A DNA stretch of 64,000 nucleotides from assembly GCA_022792535.1 (NCBI GenBank), contig JAAWBG010000017.1:1-64000 (forward strand), given 5' to 3'. Shown here in pieces: positions 47,997-56,783 of this stretch. Below the pieces are notes generated by a model that ran no database searches, had not been told where the DNA came from, and saw only the letters and a list, made by a program, of their open reading frames with translations. The position numbers and the translations under genes were made by a program. This stretch comes from Lachnospiraceae bacterium. Its GTDB lineage: Bacteria; Bacillota; Clostridia; Lachnospirales; Lachnospiraceae. Numbering within the stretch: the first letter of the stretch is position 1; the number at the start of each line of letters is the position of its first letter.

Positions 47997-48251
47997 CTAC
48001 CATTCATTTCCATTCTCCCATGGAGGTTTTCTTGCAAATCCTACATGATAGGTCACTTTTTCCATCGTCAGCTCATGCTCTCCAATCCTATAACATCCCA
48101 CAGCGATATCTTTTCCAATAATGATCCCTTTGGGATAATCATTGAGGCAGCGATTCAGCAACGCAAGCTGTTCTTCCCTGGACTGATCTGATAAAGGCTG
48201 ATTAGGATTCACACTGCCTATGGCAACCAGTTTTACATACCGGATTTCGGA
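47997..48251 (-). CDS. Small hypothetical protein
   Basis: MSEIRYVKLVAIGSVNPNQPLSDQSREEQLALLNRCLNDYPKGIIIGKDIAVGCYRIGEHELTMEKVTYHVGFARK; same strand between peptidase and DUF2589 genes. Confidence 0.6.
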   Translation of the reverse strand, partial: SEIRYVKLVAIGSVNPNQPLSDQSREEQLALLNRCLNDYPKGIIIGKDIAVGCYRIGEHELTMEKVTYHVGFARKPPWENGNEW

Positions 48252-48337
48252 CATGGTATGTTTCCGTTTCTGCTCCATTCATATTCAATCCTTCCACTCC
48301 ATTCACACGGAATCCTTCTCTTTTATTCTGTCACTTG

Positions 48338-49570
48338 CTATTTACTTTTGGCTCCCTTTTCCTTCGCCCCATCTGCCTGAACTGGCGTTATCCCGCTGTC
48401 TGCCTGAGCCGGCGTTGCTGGCCTGCCGCTGCTTTGCTGGGGAAGAGTACCTGTATTCTGCGCCTGGTCTGCCACTCCTCCGGAGATAGCATTGTTATAT
48501 TCCACACGTTTTGACAGCAGATTTTCCTCTATGCGATCATAGGTTTTCTGTGCCTCTATCGCCTGATTCTGGACGACAGCTAATGCCTGATACTGGCTCT
48601 CAGAATCACCATATTCGGCACAGGTTCCGTCTTTACGGAAAGCTTTTAATCCAAAAAGCTCCGACACTCCTTTGCCCTCACCGCCGCTGTCTGCCGCCAG
48701 CCTGATTAAGTCTGCCATCTGATTGCAGAAATTCCACCAGGTCTGGTTTACCTCATCCATTGCCTGACTGAACTGATCCGCCTTATTCTCATCCTCCTCT
48801 TTGGAGCGGTCCAATCTCTGCAGCATCTGAGTCAGAGAAGCCTGATATGCATTCTGCTGACTGGCAGCTAAATTTTTCATTTTCTGAATGTTACTTTCTA
48901 ACCCATTTCGAGCCGCATCCCGCTGATTTTCCAGGACAAGAATATCCCCTCTTAATCGTTTCATATTTTCTGCTTTCAGACGGGCGCTGTCTGTGAGATT
49001 TTGTCCGTTTCCATCTTTCAATTCCGAGCTTATCAGCATAGGCGAGATACAGGAAGCCATCATATCTAACACCCTGGACAGTCCTTCTGGTGTTCCGTGA
49101 TTGGAGGCTCTGACATCTACATGATATTTTGCTGAATTATCAGAACTTCTGGTATTGGAACTGTGGGAACTGACACTTCCTGTAATATTGACTTTGATTG
49201 GGCCAAACTTTGCAGATCCAGACAAAGACGCACCCAGGTCTGTTGCCTTCTCTGACTTCTCACTCTGTTTTACCTCCATATCAAACAGCACGTTTACCTC
49301 ATCCACCTGAAGATTTGGAATGGGCACAATGGCAAGTACCGGCACCGCAACTTTCATTTCTTCTAAATTACTTGTTCCATCATCATTTGCACTCCGTCTC
49401 TGATATCCAAAAGACGCCGTGCGTACCCTTCCATTTGCGTCAAATCCAACGTCATTGATAAAATCTGCTGTGGAACGAGCCAGTAGAATACTGGCGTCTG
49501 CCGCCGCTGTAAGCGGACCTCCAATCAAACTTTTCATATCTAATCCTGCAAATTGCTCCGCTATTGACAT
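48338..49570 (-). CDS. DUF2589-like protein (paralog 1)
   Basis: MSIAEQFAGLDMKSLIGGPLTAAADASILLARSTADFINDVGF...VPVLAIVPIPNLQVDEVNVLFDMEVKQ...YHVDVRASNHGTPEGLSRVLDMMAS. Confidence 0.75.
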   Translation of the reverse strand: MSIAEQFAGLDMKSLIGGPLTAAADASILLARSTADFINDVGFDANGRVRTASFGYQRRSANDDGTSNLEEMKVAVPVLAIVPIPNLQVDEVNVLFDMEVKQSEKSEKATDLGASLSGSAKFGPIKVNITGSVSSHSSNTRSSDNSAKYHVDVRASNHGTPEGLSRVLDMMASCISPMLISSELKDGNGQNLTDSARLKAENMKRLRGDILVLENQRDAARNGLESNIQKMKNLAASQQNAYQASLTQMLQRLDRSKEEDENKADQFSQAMDEVNQTWWNFCNQMADLIRLAADSGGEGKGVSELFGLKAFRKDGTCAEYGDSESQYQALAVVQNQAIEAQKTYDRIEENLLSKRVEYNNAISGGVADQAQNTGTLPQQSSGRPATPAQADSGITPVQADGAKEKGAKSK

Positions 49571-49614
49571 AAGGTACCTCCTTTATTTTTCATCTGTATT
49601 TTCTTCTGCCTGTT

Positions 49615-49788
49615 TTATCGGAGAAAGGAAACATCTGCTTCTATCTTTTCTATCCACAGAATATTTCTATGTTCAAAATCACAATCTCCATATTCCATCC
49701 ACAGTCTAAGATTCATGCAGCTCCAAAGATAGTCAGCATATCTCTTTCCTGTCTTTTTTATCCTTTCCTCCTCTTCACACTTTTTCAT
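49615..49788 (-). CDS. Small hypothetical protein (57 aa)
   Basis: AAGGA RBS then ATGAAAAAGTGT; overlaps end of upstream DUF2589-like gene by 14 nt. Confidence 0.4.
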   Translation of the reverse strand: MKKCEEEERIKKTGKRYADYLWSCMNLRLWMEYGDCDFEHRNILWIEKIEADVSFLR

Positions 49789-50683
49789 TTCCGTTTTCCT
49801 TACTTTTTCTGTTTTCATCCAATCCATTTTTCAATTCCAGCATCATGATTTTTTCCTGAAGTTCCATCATTTGATTCATAATGTCAGACTGAGCTTTTAA
49901 ATAAATCTGTCTGTTAAAAGCATAGGTTTCTTCTGGATCTGCATCGTGACTGATCTGATAGAGTTTTTCTTGCTCTTTTAAACTTTCTGTTACTTTTTGA
50001 TATAATTGTCTCAGCTTTTTCACATTACGCTTATATTCAGAAATTTCCTGCCATGTGTTTTTCTGCTCCTGGGTACTCAGATTACCATCTATCGTAACAG
50101 GGGTGGTATCTAACTGTTTTGCCATCTGATTGGAGCTCAGCATGTCGGTAATACGCATCACTCCCTCTGTAGCTGGAATAGATTTAACCTCCATGTGGTA
50201 AGATACTCTCGGCAGAAAATTGCTGTCCCGCTGTTCTGGTGAACAAATCCTGCCATTAATCCGAACTTTTCCGTCTGGGTCGCTCTCCGCTCTCACCTCC
50301 GTTGCGAATGTAATCTCCGCTTTCTCCACCATAAGATTTGTGATGGGCACAACCGACAGCAAAGGAATCTGCACCTGCAGATTGTCTAAGCTGTATCCAT
50401 CTTCATTTTCCTGCCGAACTTGATCATAAGCAAGATTCATATTATCCAGATGAATCACTTCTTCCTGACCATTCTGCTTCACTGACCCCATGCTTTTGAC
50501 AAAATCTATCACATGGGCCCGAAGTTTTTGATTCGACTCTGCCAGCGCATGCAGCGGTGCGTATACCAGTTCGTCCAGCAATATAAAATTATTATCCATA
50601 ATCCCGGCGTCATTACTTTTCTTTGCTCCCCCGGAAGATTGATTTCTTCTGCCTCCGGAAGAAGCATTCTCTTTTCCCGCCAC
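49775..50683 (-). CDS. DUF2589-like protein (paralog 2)
   Basis: VQIPLLSVVPITNLMVEKAEITFATEVRAE...VSYHMEVKSIPATEGVMRITDMLSS aligns directly with the neighbouring paralog. Confidence 0.7.
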   Translation of the reverse strand: MAGKENASSGGRRNQSSGGAKKSNDAGIMDNNFILLDELVYAPLHALAESNQKLRAHVIDFVKSMGSVKQNGQEEVIHLDNMNLAYDQVRQENEDGYSLDNLQVQIPLLSVVPITNLMVEKAEITFATEVRAESDPDGKVRINGRICSPEQRDSNFLPRVSYHMEVKSIPATEGVMRITDMLSSNQMAKQLDTTPVTIDGNLSTQEQKNTWQEISEYKRNVKKLRQLYQKVTESLKEQEKLYQISHDADPEETYAFNRQIYLKAQSDIMNQMMELQEKIMMLELKNGLDENRKSKENGNEKV

Positions 50684-50850
50684 AAAACCATCTCCCTTAT
50701 TCTATTCTGCACAGGGTTTGTTCTGCACTTTACTTGCTTATTCCTTTTTATTTACTTATTATTTTACCGCTGCTTTTTTCACCTGAGAACTTACATTTGA
50801 GAAAATATTTCCACCTTTCAATAGATCTGTCAGTAAATGCCATAACTTTC

Positions 50851-51096
50851 TTAGAAAAGCTCATATTCCTTATAAACCATAATATCGCTGGGCTGACAAT
50901 GAAATATCTGACAGAGACGATTGATAGATTTGAGTGTAAAATTGTGATTATGCTTTAGTCTGCTGATCTCGGCAGGGTTGAGATTATATGTATATTCTAA
51001 ATCATAAATTGATATTTTCCGATCTTTCAGCATCATCCAAAATGGTTCAAAAGATATCATTTTCTTTCCCCTTCCCCTCTTAATATTTATTATCAT
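50851..51096 (-). CDS. Cro/XRE-type helix-turn-helix regulator
   Basis: WMMLKDRKISIYDLEYTYNLNPAEISRLKHNHNFTLKSINRLCQIFHCQPSDIMVYK. Confidence 0.8.
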   Translation of the reverse strand: MIINIKRGRGKKMISFEPFWMMLKDRKISIYDLEYTYNLNPAEISRLKHNHNFTLKSINRLCQIFHCQPSDIMVYKEYELF

Positions 51097-51113
51097 AAAG
51101 GGAAAGTAAAAAA

Positions 51114-51143
51114 CTGATAACTTACATATATGTAAGCTATCAG
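51114..51143 (-). terminator. Near-perfect 30-nt palindrome followed by T6 on the minus strand, in the leader of the HTH gene
   Basis: CTGATAacTTACATATATGTAAgcTATCAG; minus strand continues TTTTTTA. Confidence 0.6.
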
Positions 51144-51383
51144 CTCTTCATACTTTTTACACTATGCAATGGCCTCCTTCGTATGTGGCAATACTATATT
51201 ATTTAATATTGATTTTCCACACAATGTTGTCTCCTGATTAAAAGCAATACCTTCATCAAAAACTATTTATCTTCTTTACCGCCATTTTTCCCTCAGTCAT
51301 AATGTCAGTCATCTCAAATAAACTATAGATATTTTGACGGTTTATACATCATCAAAGGCCACTTGACAAAACTTAACAGGGAA

Positions 51384-51412
51384 TTGTCACAAAAGAAAGA
51401 ATATGGTAGAAT
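51384..51412 (+). promoter_or_regulatory. Sigma-A-like promoter for toxin ORF
   Basis: TTGTCA 51384-51389, 17-nt spacer, TAGAAT 51407-51412. Confidence 0.55.
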
Positions 51413-51482
51413 ACCAAAGAGAAACAATCGTGTTGCAGGGTGGCAGCCTCCCTAAACTTGAAAAAGAGGGGAGGTGGTGCAG

Positions 51483-51578
51483 ATGGATACATACCAGATT
51501 TTAAGCCTGTTATTTTTGGGTGGTAACTTCCTGATTGCGCTGCTTGCCTATATTGATAGGAACAACAAGCGAAAATAA
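51483..51578 (+). CDS. Putative holin-like (type I) toxin, 31 aa
   Basis: MDTYQILSLLFLGGNFLIALLAYIDRNNKRK*, preceded by strong RBS GAGGGGAGGTG; single TM plus basic tail; not in the supplied ORF track. Confidence 0.75.
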   Translation: MDTYQILSLLFLGGNFLIALLAYIDRNNKRK

Positions 51579-51667
51579 ATAAGCCTACCTTGTCACTTGC
51601 CCGGTGAAGGTAGGCTTTAATGCTACTGGAGGTCAACCACTTTGTGGGCGGTTGTTTCCTCTTTTGT
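51575..51667 (-). ncRNA. Predicted antisense antitoxin RNA of a type I toxin-antitoxin pair
   Basis: Minus-strand promoter TTGAAT (51702-51697), 17-nt spacer, TATATT (51679-51674); transcript would cross hairpins and end at the shared terminator, overlapping toxin 3' end. Confidence 0.6.
51581..51618. terminator. Bidirectional terminator shared by toxin mRNA and antisense RNA
   Basis: AAGCCTACCTT-gtcacttgcccggtg-AAGGTAGGCTT; minus strand followed by ATTTATTTT. Confidence 0.7.
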
Positions 51668-51843
51668 GTCTATAATATAGCATAATCCCCGGATAAATTC
51701 AAGAATAAATCCCGTTAATGCAAACCGTTAGTGTAGGATTACAATACATGTGTTACAACTCAATATTTAAAAAGCAGAGACACTGCCTTTGTGTTATAAT
51801 TTAAGTCACCACAACCAAAACAAACCGAAAGGAGTTCTCTGCT

Positions 51844-52075
51844 ATGACTACTATAATACAGGATATGCGCTATTGTCTACCACTTATTAAATATGTTGAC
51901 AAATCAGGCTCATTAACAACACGCGCAGACGTAATCCTGATACCGGATTAGTTATTTTCTGGGTGAAACTCATGCAACGCGGTTACACCCGTTCCATTCC
52001 AGGCTTGTATCGGTTTTTACGCAAGCAAGGCTTAATGGCAGTAAAACCACCTAATCCTAAAAGTCTTACGCAAGA
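51844..52075 (+). pseudogene. Internally deleted and frameshifted IS481-like transposase remnant
   Basis: MTTIIQDMRYCLPLIKYVDKSGSLTTR then in another frame RNPDTGLVIFWVKLMQRGYTRSIPGLYRFLRKQGLMAVKPPNPKS. Confidence 0.75.
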
Positions 52076-52182
52076 CACAAGATTTTTATGTCCCCGCCTA
52101 TGTGTTACTTGTGTGCTATGTGTGTGCTACACTTCAAAATTCAGCACTTTTTACCGCAATTCAGGAAAACGCAAACATAAAG

Positions 52183-52217
52183 AAAACCCTTGAAAATACT
52201 GGATTTTCAAGGGTTTT
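52183..52217. terminator. Bidirectional terminator downstream of rpsI
   Basis: AAAACCCTTGAAAA-tactgga-TTTTCAAGGGTTTT. Confidence 0.85.
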
Positions 52218-52242
52218 GTAAAATCTCTTATTCTGTTCCAAA

Positions 52243-52635
52243 CTATCTCTTTGAGAACTGTGGCGCACGACGTGCTCCTTTGAGACCGTATTTCTTTCTT
52301 TCCTTCATTCTTGGATCACGTGTCAAGTAGCCTGCTGTCTTCAGCACTGGTCTGTAATCAGCGTCTGCCTGTAGCAGCGCTCTGGAAATACCATGTCTGA
52401 TTGCTCCGGCCTGACCTGTATATCCGCCGCCTTTTACATTTACTAAAACGTCAAATTTATCAACAGTATCTGTTGCCACCAATGGCTGGCGAACGATAAC
52501 TTTCAGGGTTTCCATTCCCAAATAATCGTCAATATCTCTTTTATTAATTGTAATCTTACCAGTTCCCGGTACTAAATATACTCTGGCAATTGATTTTTTT
52601 CTTCTTCCTGTTCCGTAGTACTTTGCATTAGCCAT
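52243..52635 (-). CDS. rpsI: 30S ribosomal protein S9
   Basis: [33 protein letters not shown]...[24 protein letters not shown]. Confidence 0.98.
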   Translation of the reverse strand: MANAKYYGTGRRKKSIARVYLVPGTGKITINKRDIDDYLGMETLKVIVRQPLVATDTVDKFDVLVNVKGGGYTGQAGAIRHGISRALLQADADYRPVLKTAGYLTRDPRMKERKKYGLKGARRAPQFSKR

Positions 52636-52652
52636 CTTTTCTTACCTCCTGA

Positions 52653-53081
52653 TTAAAATGTTAAAACTTCTGGTTTCTGAGCTGCATGCTTGTGCTCTGG
52701 TCCTGCATATACGAACAATTTCTTATACATCTGTCTTCCCAAAGGTCCCTTCGGAAGCATTCCTTTGACAGCAAGTTCTACAACTCTTTCCGGTTTGTTT
52801 GCTAACATCTCTTTTAATGTGGTCTCTTTCATTCCACCCACATATTCGGAGTGATGGTAGTAAATCTTCTGGGATAATTTTTTACCAGTTACTTTTACTT
52901 TGTCTGCATTGACAACGATCACATAGTCGCCGGTATCAATATGAGGGGTGTAGATCGGTTTGTTCTTTCCTCTCAATACTTTTGCCACTTCTGATGCCAA
53001 ACGTCCCAAAGTCTTTCCTTCAGCATCAACTACGTACCATTTTCTCTCAATTGTTGCCGGGCTGGCCATAAAAGTTTTCAT
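52653..53081 (-). CDS. rplM: 50S ribosomal protein L13
   Basis: [60 protein letters not shown]. Confidence 0.98.
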   Translation of the reverse strand: MKTFMASPATIERKWYVVDAEGKTLGRLASEVAKVLRGKNKPIYTPHIDTGDYVIVVNADKVKVTGKKLSQKIYYHHSEYVGGMKETTLKEMLANKPERVVELAVKGMLPKGPLGRQMYKKLFVYAGPEHKHAAQKPEVLTF

Positions 53082-53275
53082 CGAATGTTACCTCCTTGAA
53101 TTTTACAATGTTACTCTGATATCCGAATGCCGTCCGCTGCACAAAAAATCGTGCCTTTTCTCCTGGTATTCCACTCGTTCTATCATTTTCACACCATTTA
53201 CATTTTTCTTTGTACATCAAAGCAAAAACGCTTCGCCGGGGTTTGGCTTGCATTTCTAACTCGCCATACTTGCTT

Positions 53276-53304
53276 ATTATATTACATAGACTTATCTGTG
53301 TCAA
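53276..53304 (-). promoter_or_regulatory. rplM-rpsI promoter
   Basis: Minus strand TTGACA, 17-nt spacer, TATAAT; about 190-nt leader to rplM. Confidence 0.7.
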
Positions 53305-53322
53305 TTATTTTTTGCTGAACTG

Positions 53323-55011
53323 TCAGGAAAACTTTCCAACTTTGAACTTTTGAATCATGCCTCTTAAAGTCTCTGCCTGAGCAGTCATCTCCTGGCTGGA
53401 GGCCGCGCACTCTACAGAAGTTTCTGTATTAGTCTGAACCACATCATTGATCTGATCCACTCCGTGATTAATCTGATCCACCGCATTGGCCTGTTCCTTA
53501 GATGCCTCCGCAATCATATTTACTTTACTAATGATGGCCTTTGAACCTTTCACTGCTCTTTGCAGCTGCTCTGCTGTCTCATGAGCAGTCACCATTCCGC
53601 CTTTCACTGCACGTACGGATTCCTCAATCAACGCTGTGGATTCTGCAGCGGCTTCCGCACTCTGAGCCGCCAGAAGAGAAACCTGATCTGCAACCACTGC
53701 AAATCCTTTTCCTGCCTCCCCTGCCCTTGCAGCTTCTATGGATGCATTCAGCGCCAGCAAGTTGGTCTGAGCCGCAATCTCATTGATAGTTGCAATGATC
53801 TTGCTGATCTCATCGGAAGATTCTTCGATCCGGTTCATGGAGGCTACCATCTCTTTCATCTTTCCATTGCTGTGATCTAATTCTATGCCTACCTGCTGCA
53901 CTTCCTTACTGATGTCAACCGCCTCTTTGGCATTCCGTTCGATCTGCTGGGAAACGCTTTCAATTGTGGCGGAAAGTTCCTGGGTCACTCCTGCCTGTTC
54001 CGAAGCCCCTTCTGCCAGTTCTGTGGAATTAGCGGCAATTTTCTCAGAAGCTTGTGTTACCTGGTTGGCCACAGACTGGACATCCTTCACCATATTCGCC
54101 ATATTCTTCTCAAAGCTCAAAAAAGATTCTTCAATTCCTACAAAATCTCCTCTGTATTCCACATTTGCCTGAACGTCAAAATTTCCCTGAGAAAACTCTT
54201 TCATTGCGTAGTCAATATCTTCCACATAATCGCTCAACCGTTTGATGGAACTTCTCAGTGCATGAGCCAGATGACCGATCTCGTCCTCATTTCTATAATT
54301 TACCTCTGTATGTAAATTTCCCTTTGACAGATCCGTAGCTGCCTGTTCAATCTCATTTAAGGGCGCTACAATACTTTCTACAATCTGATTGCCTACTTTT
54401 CTTGCTGTATAGATTGCAATTCCCAGCAGCAGGACCATAACAGCGATCACAAACAGAATCGTTTCCCGATTGATATTGATGGCTCTGCTTTTCAGCTTGT
54501 CTGTAGCGGCGTCAATCTCTTTTGCGATACTCACTGCTTCCTGCAGCGTAGGTGAACATTGAGACACAATCATCAAAACGCCTTCTTCCCTGTTTCCTGC
54601 TTCCAGTTCTTTCACAATTTGCTTGCCAATCTCCATCCAATTGTGCAGGGCCTCTTCATACTTTTGATTCAGCTCCTTTTCGATGACGTCTGCACTTTTA
54701 AGATCCTTCAGCGCATCCTCAATGGAAGTCATTCCTTCCTGAACACGGGCTTTATTCTCCTCAAAAGTCTCTTTGTCATCATTCAATACCATTTCCCGGA
54801 TATACCTGGCCGCAGTGTTTGATTCAATCCTGCATACTTTCACAGCAGTATCTGCCGCCTGTGCCCCTCTGATATAGGAATTCATTTTCCCCTGTACCAA
54901 AAAGAGCCCAACTATGGCACAGATCGTAATAATGATCATCAGACCAATGACCAAACTGTAGCCATATTGAAGTTTTTCCTTGATTTTCATCTCATTCATT
55001 TTCTTTAACAT
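53323..55011 (-). CDS. Methyl-accepting chemotaxis protein with 4HB sensor
   Basis: Two TMs, [44 protein letters not shown]. Confidence 0.95.
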   Translation of the reverse strand: MLKKMNEMKIKEKLQYGYSLVIGLMIIITICAIVGLFLVQGKMNSYIRGAQAADTAVKVCRIESNTAARYIREMVLNDDKETFEENKARVQEGMTSIEDALKDLKSADVIEKELNQKYEEALHNWMEIGKQIVKELEAGNREEGVLMIVSQCSPTLQEAVSIAKEIDAATDKLKSRAININRETILFVIAVMVLLLGIAIYTARKVGNQIVESIVAPLNEIEQAATDLSKGNLHTEVNYRNEDEIGHLAHALRSSIKRLSDYVEDIDYAMKEFSQGNFDVQANVEYRGDFVGIEESFLSFEKNMANMVKDVQSVANQVTQASEKIAANSTELAEGASEQAGVTQELSATIESVSQQIERNAKEAVDISKEVQQVGIELDHSNGKMKEMVASMNRIEESSDEISKIIATINEIAAQTNLLALNASIEAARAGEAGKGFAVVADQVSLLAAQSAEAAAESTALIEESVRAVKGGMVTAHETAEQLQRAVKGSKAIISKVNMIAEASKEQANAVDQINHGVDQINDVVQTNTETSVECAASSQEMTAQAETLRGMIQKFKVGKFS

Positions 55012-55072
55012 GTGTAAATCTCCTTCCTGGGTTTTTATTCAGATATTCTGATCAAAGAAAAGCTAAAATATA

Positions 55073-55882
55073 TTATAAAAATAAAATATCACTATCTCTA
55101 TATTGAATCCCAATCATGGTAAGGCCATGGGCCGGAGCAGTGGGGCCTGCCTGGCTCCGGTCCCGTTTTTCCAATATCTCCCCTATGGATTCTGGCGTTC
55201 TCTCTCCTGCGCCTACGGAGATCAAGGTTCCGGCAATAATCCGAACCATATTGTACAAAAATCCTGTTCCTGTGACCCGGATGATAATCTTGTCCTGGGC
55301 TTCTCTTTCCACTGTGCAGGATAATATTTTCCGCACCGTATCCTCCACGCTGGTCCGGACCGAACAGAAACTTTTAAAATCATGTTCTCCTTCTAAATAG
55401 GCGGCGGCCCGCTGCATTTTTAGAAGATCTAGATTCCGATAATAAAAGTAAGTGTCCCGGCGCAAAGTGGGAATAGGAATCTTCCGGTTTAAAATGCGGT
55501 ATTCATACGTTTTCTCACTGTAACAGCGGCGGGGGTGAAAATTCCCCGGCACCTGGCAGGAGCTTTGCACAACAATATCTTCCGGCAGCCGCTGATTCAA
55601 TGCGTAACAGATCTTTTCCGGGGGAATCCGGCTCTCTGTGTCAAACGCCGCCACATTTCCAAGAGAATGTACCCCTGCATCTGTCCGGCTTGCGCCGATT
55701 ACCTGAATCTGTTCTCCCAAAAGCTCCGATAAAGTACGGTTCAATACCTCTTCTATGGTAATTCCATTGGGCTGTACCTGCCATCCGCAGTAATTAGTAC
55801 CCTCATATGACACCACAAGTTTTATCCGCTTTAAAGTTCCCGGATCCTTTCCCGAATTTCCCTTTCCTTCTTCCTCTGTCAT
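55073..55882 (-). CDS. truA: tRNA pseudouridine(38-40) synthase TruA
   Basis: IKLVVSYEGTNYCGWQVQPNGITIEEVLNRTLSEL...GASRTDAGVHSLGNVAAFDT. Confidence 0.95.
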   Translation of the reverse strand: MTEEEGKGNSGKDPGTLKRIKLVVSYEGTNYCGWQVQPNGITIEEVLNRTLSELLGEQIQVIGASRTDAGVHSLGNVAAFDTESRIPPEKICYALNQRLPEDIVVQSSCQVPGNFHPRRCYSEKTYEYRILNRKIPIPTLRRDTYFYYRNLDLLKMQRAAAYLEGEHDFKSFCSVRTSVEDTVRKILSCTVEREAQDKIIIRVTGTGFLYNMVRIIAGTLISVGAGERTPESIGEILEKRDRSQAGPTAPAHGLTMIGIQYRDSDILFL

Positions 55883-55964
55883 TTTCCTTGCTCCTGTCGT
55901 TCTTTTCGATTCTATGATCCCCAAAATATGGTCACAGCTCAATTCTATGATTCCAAAGATATGG

Positions 55965-56765
55965 TCACAGCAGTATCCGCAGTAAGAGCACCAGTACAAA
56001 ATATCCAGCTATCAGCAGATACCCAATTCCATCCTTTTTTTGATATTTCAGAGGTTTCATCTTCGTTCTTCCTTCGCCGCCATGATAACATCTGGCTTCC
56101 ATGGCCATAGCCAAATCATTGGCCCGGCGGAAGGCAGACACAAATAAGGGCACCAAAAGAGGCACCATCGCCTTCACTCGTTTGATGAAATTTCCGCTCT
56201 CAAAATCCGCGCCTCTGGCCAGCTGAGCCTTCATAATCTTATCTGTCTCTTCAATTAGAATCGGAATAAAGCGCAGGGCAATGGACATGATCATTGCAAT
56301 CTCATGAACTGGGATTCCGATTTTATTGAGAGGCTTTAAAGATTTTTCCATTCCATCTGTCAATTGATTGGGGGTGGTGGTCAATGTGAGAACCGAACTG
56401 CCAAGGATCAGATAGGTCAGACGGATTACCATAAATCCCGCATTTTTCAGGCCCTCCTGGGTAATTTTAAAGATCCAGAATTTCACCAGAGGTTCCCCTG
56501 GCGTCAAAAACAGATTGAACAATCCCGTCATCGCTAAAATCACTCCAATGGCTTTCAAACCTTTTGTCATATACCGAAAAGGCACTTTCGACAATTTGAT
56601 CAGCAGGATCAGTCCCAAAGTAACCGCTGCCAGTCCGAATCCATTTTGAAAGAAAAACAGAGACAGAATATAAACCAGAGTTCCCATCAGTTTTACTCTG
56701 GGGTCTAATCTGTGTATCACAGAATCCGATGGATAGTATTGTCCGATGGTAATATCTCTCAACAT
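55965..56765 (-). CDS. ecfT: ECF transporter T component
   Basis: IGQYYPSDSVIHRLDPRVKLMGTLVYIL...ARGADFESGNFIKRVKAMVPLLVPLFVSAFRRANDLAMAMEARCY. Confidence 0.95.
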   Translation of the reverse strand: MLRDITIGQYYPSDSVIHRLDPRVKLMGTLVYILSLFFFQNGFGLAAVTLGLILLIKLSKVPFRYMTKGLKAIGVILAMTGLFNLFLTPGEPLVKFWIFKITQEGLKNAGFMVIRLTYLILGSSVLTLTTTPNQLTDGMEKSLKPLNKIGIPVHEIAMIMSIALRFIPILIEETDKIMKAQLARGADFESGNFIKRVKAMVPLLVPLFVSAFRRANDLAMAMEARCYHGGEGRTKMKPLKYQKKDGIGYLLIAGYFVLVLLLRILL

Positions 56766-56783
56766 AATATTTCCTACTTTATC

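Noticed and set aside
47940-48050. Possible CRISPR-like short repeats near 47.96-48.01 kb
   Set aside because: Only two imperfect copies without regular spacers; no cas genes in the window.
51160-51360. Possible gene remnant on the minus strand (FNQETTLCGKSILNNIVLPHTKEAIA)
   Set aside because: Short open stretch, no family recognised and no start context; could be chance.
53082-53275. L13 autoregulatory leader RNA
   Set aside because: The about 190-nt leader is long enough, but I could not confirm the conserved leader motif by eye; a covariance search is needed.
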